Assembly (NCBI GenBank): GCA_019614645.1 | Contig: JABWDB010000066.1 | Span: 1,178,001-1,242,000, forward strand | DNA: 64,000 nucleotides | Reading direction: 5' to 3' | From: Stratiolaelaps scimitus | Lineage: Eukaryota > Arthropoda > Arachnida > Mesostigmata > Laelapidae | Shown: piece after piece, positions 34,697-44,475 of the stretch | Layout of the letters: each line of letters opens with the position of its first letter | Position numbering within the stretch: the first letter of the stretch is position 1 | Made by a program: the position numbers and the translations under genes | The notes under the pieces: model-generated | What the model was told of the DNA's origin: nothing | Seen by the model: the letters and a program-made list of their open reading frames with translations, nothing else | Database searches by the model: none

Positions 34697-35643
34697 ACAA
34701 TACAATACAAATACATCTTTATTAACCAAAAGGGGGTGGTACAGAGATTATTAAAGAAATTACATAAATTGGTAGAGCGAAGTGAATTTTTTACAATTGT
34801 GGTAATGGCAGATGTCCACTTCCTGAGTCTCGTAGGAGACGTGCGACTCTCCAGGAGAACAAATTATTTAGCTTTTCGGTGCGTGCTACTGACGCAGTGC
34901 GCACTGTACGTCCACTGCGCAGCGGGTTTAGACGAAATTCGACGAAATGTTTGACAGAACTATTTGGTCTTAGTCGCTGAAACAAGCGTAGGTCCGCAGT
35001 ATCTAATATGGTCATTAGGGAGGGAAGCTTCACCACTTCCCTCGGAACATCACAACGCAGACTGACTCTTCGGATGAACTTCGATTGCACCCTTTCAAGC
35101 GCTAGGATATGTTTTTTGAGATAGGGCTTCCAAACTGGAGAGCAGTAAAGAAATTTTGGAATGACAAGGCTCTTATAAAGCGCAAGATAGAAATCGACAT
35201 TTTTGATAATAAAACATCTAAAAATGTGTTACATATTAATGAGGCAGACCGAACTACCTCTGTCACATGCAGATCAAAAACAAGGGAGGAAGTCACTATG
35301 ACACCCAGATCCCGCATGGAGCTTTCACATTTGATAACATCACCATTGATCGTGTATTCATTTTTGTAAGTAGAGGTGCACAGAACTGCACATTTCGGAA
35401 TGGAGATCAACATGTCGTTCTTACAACACCACTGTTCGACAGTGGTAATGGCTGATTGAAGGAGGAGTCTGTCCTCAGCACTCCGCACTGGTGCATACAA
35501 TTTCAAATCATCAGCATAGAACTTGTGTTTTACACCGCTTGGAAAACTATTTTTAAGATCTAACACAAAGATACAGAATAAAAGCGGGCCCACGCACGAA
35601 CCCTGAGGTACCCCAGATGGGCACCGATCATACGTGCTGAGAG
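34697..35643 (-). mobile_element. CR1-like LINE inside R1-1, 4-bp TSD
   Basis: A 947-bp insertion flanked by TTAT (34693-34696 and 35644-35647). The empty site is at about 50433. The 3' end at the left is a TGTAT-type short tail after an AATAAA signal (GTTAATAAAGATG). 5'-truncated inside the RT. Confidence 0.88.
34791..35643 (-). pseudogene. CR1-like RT and post-RT region
   Basis: Two frames: 35643-35102 with CPSGVPQGSCVGPLLF, KFYADDLKLYAP (YADD) and SMRDLGVIV, then 35090-34791 with MQSKFIRRVSLRCDV and LRSGRTVRTASVARTEKLNN. It is related to, but diverged from, the LINE at 12134-14048; both share the post-RT signature ending in VARTE. One frame change near 35100. Confidence 0.82.
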
Positions 35644-35647
35644 TTAT

Positions 35648-37770
35648 CCACCTCGCCAGAGTCGCACGGCACGCATATGTCCACCTGCGCATTTCCTATC
35701 TTAACAGTGTAGATCTGTAACTGCCGATGCCCCATCAGCACCTGCGTCGACTCATATGTGAGCTACCCCATACTGCGGTCTAACCACACCCGAGGTCTGG
35801 TATCAGGCTTTTGGTCCAACGCCCCTTCGTCACTCCCGGAGTAACCTGCGTCCACTCTTGTTGCCAGGCGTCGAGAATGGCTCTCCGGGCCATGGTCGAA
35901 TCCTGATTCTCAGCCGGGAGCCTGAGGACTCCGCCTGCTAAAATCATCCTGGTGGGTACTGCTCCAGCTAGTGTTCTATAGCCGGGTGCCTTAGTCTCCT
36001 ACGACTACTTTGGCTTCCGTATTGGGGCCCTGCCCGGGGAGGCTCGGCCACCTTATCCCCGGCCCGTGATAGCCGAAATGCGCGCATACTGGTGAAGGAG
36101 GAGGCCCCCGTCACAGGCCGGCCAATCTACTCAAGAGAGACCGGCTACTCGGTCCACCTATCCCCGGCCCAACTGGGTGGGAATGCGCGGGCGAAGCCAA
36201 CCTAGCTAACCATGGAGGCGTTGATTTGACCTGCCCTTGATTTGATCATATGTGTCATAAGTTCTCTACTGGTTTCCCGCAATCTCCCTCGAGCCCCCCT
36301 GCCCGGCTGACGCTAGCGACACGCATTGGGTCACCGTATGCTCGACGTCGTCCAAATCGCCAGAGTCGCTCAGCCCGCATATGTCCACTTGCGTCTTTCC
36401 GATCTTACCCATGTAGATCTGGAACTGCCCGTGGCGCGTCAGCACCTGCGTCGCCTCATACGTGAGCATTCCCATATTGCAGTCTATGGTATCAGGCTTT
36501 GCCCATACTGGTGAACCGTAGAAGACCATAGACCCAGCTACCGATACCAGCAGTCTCCGCTTCTGCTCTGACACCCCCTGACCTAGGCATGAGGCCCTCC
36601 AAGTTCAGGGATACTCACTGCGCGTTAGCGGTGGCGTACTTGATGTGCTCAGGCCGCTCAGCCTTTGGTCAAAAATGGCTCCGAGTCGCTTCAGCTCCCA
36701 CCTGATTTCTATCGGGTGATAGAAAAACCCCCGCGTCCTTCGAAAAAACCCGAAGGACGCGGGGGTTCTGATAGCCGTCATCAGAACCCCCACGTCCTTC
36801 GGGTCTTTCCAAATTCCTCCTTCTCTCGCAGTATGACTAGACACAGAACGTCCAAGATAGAGCGCCTTTTCCGGAACCCGTACTGCGTATCTGAGAGCTC
36901 CCACTTCTCTTCTATTTCAGCGTTGAGTCTGCCTAATAGGATCTGCTTGAAGAGCTTACCCACCGCGTCCAGGAGACAAATGGGTCCGTTCGCCGCTGGG
37001 TCGGTTTTTCCCCCGGCTTGGACGCCAGAAGCTGGTGCGCGCGCTTTTATGCGGCCGGGTATATCCCATCCTGCAATATCTGGCCAGCGAGCATCATGAC
37101 AGATGCAGGCCATCATTTAGTTAGCGCGCTCACAACCTCTGGTGGGACCCCATCCGAGCCAGGTGCCTTCCCTGGTGCCAGACGTGCAACCGCAGTCTTG
37201 ACCTCTTCCTGGGTTACCTAAATTTAAATTCAAAATTTCCTTACTCGTGGCGTCCAAGTAGGTTTCCCCGTTCCTTACCGCTTGTGTCGGAAAGAGGTGG
37301 AGCACCGCCTCCCTTAACTTTCCCGATGGCAAGGCAAGTGGCGACCTGCGAAGTTTGGCCATGACATGCGGTATTTGTCTCTCTCTGAAAAGGGCTCGAG
37401 TAGCTCCGCCCATTTCTCCCTTTTACTCTGTATGATGTGCCCGCTCAAGTCCTTCTTTGCTCGCAGGTCCTCCTCCAGAAGCCCCTACAACCTGTGGGCC
37501 AGCTCTCTTCTATTGGCTAGCCTGCTTCGAGCCCTCGAGTACGCCCTTCTCACCCGTACGCAAACTCTCCTGGATATGGCTATAGCCTCCTTCAATCAGT
37601 ACGTCGGCGGGTGCTTCCACCCCCCCAAACATCTCAGTGAGCCCCTTGGCGATGATCCCTTCCCTGAGCAAGCGCCGGCGCTCCGCGCTTGCTTAGTGGC
37701 CTGCCTTTTATATTCCATCACTGCCAACGAGCCCGTAATGTCTGGCTCCGGTCTGATTGAGTTCGAGTGC
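35648..37770 (-). mobile_element. R1-1 fragments, rearranged
   Basis: Bases 35648-35935 continue the interrupted C-terminal region. Bases 35936-36240 are 3' UTR, and 36250-37770 run through the C-terminal zinc region (36574-36266), thumb (about 36600-36720), RT start (37116-36781, LLDAVGKLFKQILLGRLNAEIEEK) and linker. A 17-bp perfect inverted repeat at 36726-36767 marks a rearrangement, and the palm with YADD is missing. Confidence 0.72.
36726..36767. repeat. 17-bp perfect inverted repeat, 8-bp loop
   Basis: AACCCCCGCGTCCTTCG (36726-36742) and its exact complement (36751-36767). A third, direct copy of one arm with one mismatch follows at about 36785-36801. Confidence 0.9.
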
Positions 37771-38290
37771 GGTTAGGAGTATCTATGATCTTTATATGAA
37801 TCTTTCTCGAGAACTTTCGAAGTTTCGAAACCTTCAAGGCTGCTCTGGGCGCTATTGTCAAGATCGGTGATCGAAACAGGGTCGAACTCAGTGATCCATG
37901 TTGAAGGAACTTCGATAGTTCGACTGCAGAGCTCGAGGGGATGTTAAATGATGCCAAGTAGTCTGGCTGGGAACACACCGCAGCCGGTGGGGTAACTTTT
38001 CTCTATGTATGTAGGTTTTCTCTGAGAACGCAGACAGTCCCTGTGCATCCCGTCGAATGACAAAGCGTAATGCATGTATGAAGAAACTGTTATGAAATTT
38101 GACATCAGATTGCTAACTTACCACAGAGCAAAGACTCGATGTGGTGAGATCATGACGCGTTTATCGGGGTATGGGAGTAGAACTCATGACTATACATCAG
38201 AATTGTGACTATGGCAGAGAAGGAGCAACGGCAATCAAATGCAAATCGTCAACACATTTGGAGTCCAGTGCTATAAATCACTTGGAATTT
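37771..38290 (-). pseudogene. IR N-terminal pseudogene fragment 2
   Basis: Same decayed IR fragment as at 22511-22960, with the same junction to R1 linker sequence. It contains ATCCATGTTGAAGGAACTTC (the VPSTWI region) and the flank motif CACATTTGGAGTCCAG near 38250. Confidence 0.72.
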
Positions 38291-38517
38291 TAGGAACTTG
38301 GAAAATAGTGATTTTCTATCAGTCTAATGTTATACACTAAAAGCAACCAAAAGACAGGCATATAAGGACAGCCATTCAGTTAATGAAACGCGGTCTTAAA
38401 GTAAATTGCTTTTCGAGCTGTTCCCCTATCTGGCAGCGGGGAGACACGGTCTACTCTCAGTCAACCGAACCGCGAGTGTTCACTAAGCGAGTCCGCGGTC
38501 CATTCGTTATCACCCGG

Positions 38518-38748
38518 CTAAGCTAGTGAACCTCTAACCCTCTCCAAATTTCCCAATATCTTCGTTATCAGCACGATCCTTCGACTTAAGCAAATGCTTA
38601 TCTTTAAAATTATCCCACCACAAGGTACGTAATCATCAAAAAGATAAGAAGTGTAACGATAACCACTAGACTCTTTTAAGGTAAGAACACAAACTGAATC
38701 TCTGGTTTGAAAGGAAAGCACCAGACCCGCAGCGACCGGTGTCACCAC
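38518..38748 (-). other. Conserved small frame of unknown nature, copy 2
   Basis: Counterpart of 23644-23405: it starts MVTPVAAGLVLSF, and the second half is frameshifted. Confidence 0.3.
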
Positions 38749-38834
38749 CTTGGGAAGAACTTGTCAAGATATCGCTGGAAAACAACGAAGCTTCAGAAAA
38801 GAGTCTGATAGTCCAAAGTAAGAAACCGAAATGT

Positions 38835-39060
38835 GATGAAAGCGACTTCATCCTCTGGGAGGGAAAAAATGAAATGGCTATTTCAAACAGAGCAACATAG
38901 CCACGAAGTAATAAACTGTACAGGAACCGCTTTAATACTGAACAATATAGATATGCAACTTACACAGCTGTTCTCTGCTCTGGAGAATGATTTCCAAAAA
39001 GCTGACACCTTATGGGCAAGTTTAAACCGGAGTCTGGAACATTCAGGTCTGTGACCTACA
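38835..39060 (+). pseudogene. Copia-type gag remnant, copy 2
   Basis: Short version of the remnant at 23890-24430 with an internal deletion. It lacks the SINE found in copy 1 and so serves as that SINE's empty site. Confidence 0.5.
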
Positions 39061-40090
39061 TAGTGGATTAATTAACTTTCGCTATAACAGCCAGAAAAGC
39101 TCGACTGGCAATCAGAGTGAGCCGAGCGTACCGGACGGTATCGACCGACATTCTCCTAGCTCTAACCAGAATGTTACGGCAAATCTGCTAGCTACTGAAA
39201 GAGGCCTTAGGCTCCCGGCAGGGAACCTCGATCAGACCACTGCCCGGAGGGTCACCCTCAACGCCTGGCAACAAGAATGGACGCAAATTACTCCGGGGCG
39301 TTGGACCAAAAGCCTGACATAGAGGACGGCCTGGGCGGAGGTCGTAGACTGCATGGGGGTGATAAAAATGATAACAGGATTTTTTAATAGAGAAACCTAA
39401 TAATTAAGATTACTACTAGGGTTTCTCAAAACAAACAAGCTATCTAGAAATGAAAACAGAAACTTTCTGAGAAGCCAATCCAACGAAGAGATACTTAACT
39501 TTATTCAACCAAACGTTGCAAGATTAATTAAGAAATAGAGGAGATTGAAACAGCCAAGGAAAAGATGTAACATACTGGGACGCTCGGGTATTCACTAAGC
39601 AAGACGTGGTGCCAGCTCTCTAACTTCCTTTAGTTGAGAAAGCTTAAGCTTCGATAGCTAAATTGAGTACAAACGCAAGCAACGTTTGCCGTGTGACTTA
39701 CTTGACAGTTAAACACACCAGTTGATAATCAAGGAACTCTCTCTCAACGCACCAAAACTCAAATTACACTTATCAGGAGGGAACTTTAGGTTAAAGGATA
39801 GTAAGAAGAGAGACAGATTCTCAGCAGAGGATGTTTTTAGCAGGTGGAGGCGTTTCGTCGTCCATGTCAACTCTGCACTGGATCGGCCTACTTTAATGGG
39901 GATTGGAATGTCTCTGGTGGTGTCCGGGTGTGCGGCAGTAGGTCTGCTGCATTCACACATAAATGCGAAAAACACATTCGCAACAGATAGATACTGTCTG
40001 TGTATGTGGCGATACTGGAATGAAATTGTCGCAAATGTTGTCGACTTACGAAGAATTTGCCAGAACCCGTTTAAACGCGTTCCTCACCAT
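39061..40090. other. Patchwork of R1 remnants and repeats
   Basis: Bases 39095-39370 are a plus-strand R1-1 post-RT remnant matching 25100-25330 and 25570-25620. Bases 39370-39600 match 25620-25860. Bases 39790-39930 are R1-1 3' UTR in plus orientation. Bases 39965-40050 match 25990-26065. No intact gene. Confidence 0.55.
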
Positions 40091-40440
40091 ATAGATCGGT
40101 AGACACGGAGTCGTCAAGGAGTTGACACATGATTTTGTCACCTCTTTGTCCACTGCAAATTTGTGACGCTAGCGGGAGAAATATCACTTCGTCCAATGTA
40201 AATTCAGTTCAAAAATATCGATCATAGCGAAACATAGATGAACGTTGGCTGATGTGGGCTTCATGTAGAGCTCATTTTAAATGAAAAGACAACGTCAGAA
40301 TAGTGAAGGTCAATCAAAAAATTAATTGAAAACTATTTAAAAGTTATTCTGCAAATGAGAAAGTTTTTTAGTATAGATATCTAATTAGCATATCGATATT
40401 TATTTAAAGTGTAATATAATAATATTTAACGGCTATATTG
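40091..40440. repeat. Solo IR 5' flank copy
   Basis: Matches 16665-17000 and 59755-60080 but has no IR gene next to it. Interrupted by the gypsy-type fragment at about 40440. Confidence 0.65.
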
Positions 40441-40768
40441 TTTGGTGGTGGTTGTCCATGGTCACCCATTCATAGTGGTGTCAGACCGTCGTGCCGTGTC
40501 GGCACTGAAGTCAAGCCAGCCTACGCCCCAGCGTCGATCACCATCCGATACTCGCCGCTCTTCTTCTTAACTAGTACCACAGGACGGGCATACGACGAGT
40601 GCGACCGGCGGATCATTCCGGTGTCGGTCATCTGCTTAATGATTCCGCGCAAGGCCTCCCGTTCTATTAACGACAGTCTGTACGGCCTCGATGCAACAGG
40701 TTGGCTCCCTGGCAGCTCCTCGATATCGAATTCTACCAGCGGCGTTCTGCCCAGCTCTCTTAGGTCAG

Positions 40769-41971
40769 CTACGAATGCGCCGCGACACCGCGGTACCGAT
40801 TCAACAGAGTACACAGCTGGCTTCGCACTTCTCCCGGCACATCGTCTCCAATTGTGAGCTCGTTCTCCGTGATGGTCGTCGCTTCGTTGGTATGGCTTGT
40901 TCGGGTCAGTTCACTCTCACGGCACTTCCCCTCGGCGAGCACTACGAGATCGTCCTCTTGCACTAGGTGTCCCCGCTTGACGACGGTTCCTTTGTCTATA
41001 CGTATCTCGTTGCAGCCACTGTTCGTCACCGGCACCACTGTTGGACCATTGCTCAGGTCGCATAACATTCCGTAGGATTCGGTCTCTAGCAACACGGCGC
41101 CCATGTGCCCATCTGCAGGTTGCACTTCCACGAAACACACACTTCTACCTGGCACCACTATGTCCCTTGGAGTGACCAGCTCCACCTTGTCTTTTGCTTC
41201 TGAATGTGGTTGCGCCAACTCCGGATAAGCTTCTGCGCTTAATACCAGCGCGGCTCCTTGGCTATATAACGTCAACAAACCGTCACGATCAAGTAGATCC
41301 TTGCCGAGCAGAATCTCTTCTCCGCCGAGCATTCCATCAGGTAACACCGTGAATTTAGCGTTCCCGTGTCTTAGCCCGTCCAACTCGATCGTTGCGGTAC
41401 ACTGTACAACTGGCACACACGCACCACCAACTCCGCGCACTTGCTTGAGTTGGGTCGGCGATACTTCGAGTTCAAGAGCCTCGGCTGCACCCTGGGGTAT
41501 AACTGACACCTCGGCTTCCGTATCCACCCTTGCTTGCCAACTCGTCCCGTTGACCATTACTGTTTTGCTCGCACGGCTCCATATCGCGTTAGATGGTTGA
41601 TTGAGTGCACTCGTCGGCGTGTTTGTTGATACTTCGTAGATTTCTGGCACAGTACAGGAGCGACCTAGATGCCCCCCTTGTCCCCAGCGATAGCAGGTTG
41701 CCTGGGTAATACCGCTGAATCTTGCTGGTGAACGTTGTCTCGCCCGCTGTCCGACTGTCTGTGCGGTGGCCGGCGATGCGGCTGACTGCCCGGCTCCGGC
41801 TTGCCTTACTGGCTGCTGCGATAAAGGCTGGTGTTGCACGATCGGTACCATCTGGCTGTTCGTGGGGACTAGGTGCGTCAATTGACTCGGGGGTGAGCAG
41901 AGTGTGCAGTGCGGTCGCTTCTTTGCGGGCATTGGGGCTTCTTGTATCCACGCTGTCGACACAGATAGCAT
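40769..41971 (-). pseudogene. Gypsy-type protease region
   Basis: A 400-codon frame overlapping the end of gag. It has a second knuckle CYRWGQGGHLGRSC, in which the second Cys is Trp. The aspartic protease follows, with catalytic motif VDTEAEVSVIP where D-T-G would be expected (Gly replaced by Glu) and the later ILLGKDLLDRDGL block. It ends in a frame change before the RT start. The motif changes suggest decay. Confidence 0.72.
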
Positions 41972-42720
41972 ATCGAGCGCCGATCTGCGTCTCCTGTCCG
42001 TGCCTCCTTTGTACGCGCACCACTCGCACCATATCTGACGCCCTCGCTGCCACCACTCCCACTAACACCGTACATCCATCTAAGCTCCCATTCCAGTGCT
42101 GCGGCACGATTGATATTAGCCACCAGGTCGACACTGTCTTTGTGGATGCGACCTGCCATCTCGTGCACCAGAAAACGATATTCCAGTCTCAGTCCCTTCA
42201 GTATTTGATCCTTGATCGCCTCCATCGGTAGGTGGAGTTGAACGGCAATGCTCTCCTTCCTTAGTGCATAGTGCTCGACAGACTCATCTCTGCCCTGCAC
42301 ACAGTGTTGAAGCTGGCTTAATAGTACGCTCATGTTCGTCGGTCGGCAGTGCATGGAATTGAATTGATTCTTCCACTCCTCGAACGTTGCTGCCTTCGCT
42401 CCACGGGTTAGATGCCACAGACGCACTGCACCAGTCATTTGAGTCATAATGACCGCCTTGGTCTGATCTTCTGTCCATTTGCCGATTGATTTCGATAACT
42501 CGAACCTTCGGAACCATTCCTCGGGCAATAGCTTATCAGATCCCGTAAACTCTTCCAACGTTACGGCTACGTCCGACAGTACTTGCACCGGTTGTTGCTG
42601 TGTCACCGCAGTCGCTCTGTGAGTCGCCGTCATCGCCTTCGTTCTGTCCATCCAAGTCGTCATGAATTGCATCATCGTGGCCTGGAAATCTGCCGTCTCG
42701 TTGCGCTCTGGGTTCGTCAT
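41878..42720 (-). CDS. Gypsy-type gag
   Basis: A 280-codon frame from ATG 42720. Structural capsid/nucleocapsid protein of an LTR retrotransposon, forming cytoplasmic particles. The central block (EEWFRRFELSKSIGKWTED, then FEEWKNQFNSMHCRPTNM and SVEHYALRKESIAV) has the Retrotrans_gag layout. A zinc knuckle near residue 250 reads CYLCRQRGYKKPQC, with Tyr where the CCHC His should be. A frame change to the protease follows, whether by natural frameshifting or decay. Confidence 0.75.
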   Translation of the reverse strand: MTNPERNETADFQATMMQFMTTWMDRTKAMTATHRATAVTQQQPVQVLSDVAVTLEEFTGSDKLLPEEWFRRFELSKSIGKWTEDQTKAVIMTQMTGAVRLWHLTRGAKAATFEEWKNQFNSMHCRPTNMSVLLSQLQHCVQGRDESVEHYALRKESIAVQLHLPMEAIKDQILKGLRLEYRFLVHEMAGRIHKDSVDLVANINRAAALEWELRWMYGVSGSGGSEGVRYGASGARTKEARTGDADRRSICYLCRQRGYKKPQCPQRSDRTAHSAHPRVN

Positions 42721-43560
42721 CGTCCCTGTCTGTCACGCAGGCTCGTATCCACGCGATAGCACTATCGCTCCTTCCGACCAGGTCAACTCTCACCGTGTCC
42801 GCTACCGAGCCACCTTCAGAGCAACGTCCTTTGGCAGTCTATCCTTCAGCTTCGATATATCCCTCTGACGACTTCGTTCCGCCGCAACCACCACTTCTAT
42901 CCTCGCTTAGCACTTCAACTTCTGAATTGTAAGGAATGGAGAGATGGCCTAGGGTGAGCCAACTAAACGAAAGCAGTGGGATTCTCGTGAATGAACGCAA
43001 TGGATGACACAAGGAGTGTTTCGATGAGAGAAGACCTAAGATGGTCTCTCCCAGAGGTCCACACTGCTCAGAGAGCTTTAACTTACACTCTAGGTATTCA
43101 GGTAAAATGAAGACGCTAGATAAACGGTGTTTTAGTACTAATCTAAGCTTCAGTAGCTTGATTTCACTCTAGCTCAGTTTCACTCAAAGCTCACTCGGTG
43201 ATCTATTCAGTTCGGTCAGTGCTTATATATCCAACATAGGTGGTTTGTTTCGGGGGAAAGAAGTGGACGGCGTTCGGCCTTGTCCTTGCTGCCGCTTCTG
43301 TCGAGTTCCGTCCAATGGGGACGTGTGCAGTCTTCCGTGACGGTTAATTGTTTTACTGTGGCTTCAGTGTTTCAGTATTTTTCTTCTTTGTTAATTATTT
43401 TCATATCAGTGCTTCTGTAGCCTTCCTGTCAGGGTTGATTTTCGTCATATGATATTCACGGTGTGTTTTGTTTGAGTTGTGAAATGTTTACGCTTCTGAT
43501 TCTGTATTGGGTCAAGTTTAACGACGATGAGAATAGCGGTTATATTCAACAGGTTTTATT
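42721..43560 (-). promoter_or_regulatory. Probable gypsy 5' UTR/LTR with TATA box
   Basis: No coding sequence. On the minus strand GATATATAAGC near 43226-43236, followed by a G/A-rich stretch, looks like an LTR-type TATA promoter upstream of gag. LTR ends and primer-binding site could not be defined because no second LTR is present. Confidence 0.4.
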
Positions 43561-43571
43561 GTACTGACTGA

Positions 43572-43597
43572 GATACAATCGAGTCGCCGATTGTATC
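43572..43597. repeat. 10-bp perfect hairpin
   Basis: GATACAATCG and CGATTGTATC separated by six bases. Confidence 0.8.
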
Positions 43598-43694
43598 ACT
43601 TCCGCTCTCACCGACGAGACTGGTCGGTGATGCCTCCCTTCTTCCTCTAATAGTACCCTCGATCATGCGTGTGCACGTTCCTCCTCCCCCACAA

Positions 43695-44060
43695 TACGTA
43701 CGTTCTCGTACATGCCCATTTCGTGATTGAGTGTACAATTCCCCATACATCATACGTACGTTCTCGTACATGCCCATTTCGTGATTGAGTGTACAATTCC
43801 CCATACATCATACGTACGTTCTCGTACATGCCCATTTCGTGATTGAGTGTACAATTCCCCATACATCATACGTACGTTCTCGTACATGCCCATTTCGTGA
43901 TTGAGTGTACAATTCCCCATACATCATACGTACGTTCTCGTACATGCCCATTTCGTGATTGAGTGTACAATTCCCCATACATCATACGTACGTTCTCGTA
44001 CATGCCCATTTCGTGATTGAGTGTACAATTCCCCATACATCATACGTGCGTTTTCTTACA
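43695..44060. repeat. 58-bp tandem repeat, six identical units
   Basis: Units start at 43695, 43753, 43811, 43869, 43927 and 43985. A seventh, degenerate partial copy begins at 44043. The full units look identical, implying recent expansion or conversion. Each has three GTAC sites. The period is not a multiple of three, so the open frames across it are incidental. There are no spacers. Confidence 0.93.
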
Positions 44061-44084
44061 CATGTATTGTATATCAATACATGT
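44060..44084. repeat. 10-bp perfect palindrome next to the tandem array
   Basis: ACATGTATTG and CAATACATGT separated by TATAT. Confidence 0.85.
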
Positions 44085-44428
44085 TAGGAACCATGAGACC
44101 ATGCCTGGGAATAGTGAAACACGTGAGTGACTCACAGGAGAATACACCTTTAGTGTTACAATAATAATTGAATTACACATGACAAGGTCCAGGGCGACTG
44201 CTTATAACAGACGGCATCCTAAGCCGTGTGCACGATAAGACAGAATACAAAGAGAATAGATGACTGTACGGGATACCCTCCAAACACATATCTCTCGTTG
44301 TCACAGAATGAAGCAGACATGTTTTTAATGGCATTACACTGAAGCTGCACACGACGATCAGAGGTTGGGCGAATGCAAGCCCATAGGATCACATGAGCCA
44401 AGTGTCTTGACCACGCCGATAATTCTCA
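44085..44428. other. Unassigned spacer
   Basis: Between the tandem repeat and the IR C 3' flank. A 60-codon minus-strand frame (44401-44219) is the only sizeable one, with no recognisable motif. The match to the IR 3' flanks of copies A and B begins near 44429. Confidence 0.4.
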
Positions 44429-44475
44429 CAGTCTATTCAGTAATACGAATCAGGTCTCCGAAGAACTCCTTGGGT

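Larger units (their letters stand above)
40521..42720 (-). mobile_element. Ty3/gypsy-type fragment: gag, protease, RT start
   Basis: Order on the minus strand is gag (42720-41878), protease (41971-40769, another frame) and RT N-terminus (40814-40521, a third frame). The RT stops right after YRMVID, so palm, RNase H and integrase are absent. No 3' LTR can therefore be found. Bases 42721-43690 are probably 5' UTR/LTR. Confidence 0.82.

Noticed and set aside
41301..42231. Plus-strand frames over the gypsy fragment
   Set aside because: Antisense shadows of gag and protease frames.
43556..43862. Repeat-containing open frames across the 58-bp array
   Set aside because: 58 is not a multiple of three, so the same DNA is read in shifting frames; open only because the unit lacks stops.
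43695..44060. CRISPR-like regular repeat
   Set aside because: Units are contiguous with no unique spacers; this is a plain tandem repeat in eukaryotic DNA.
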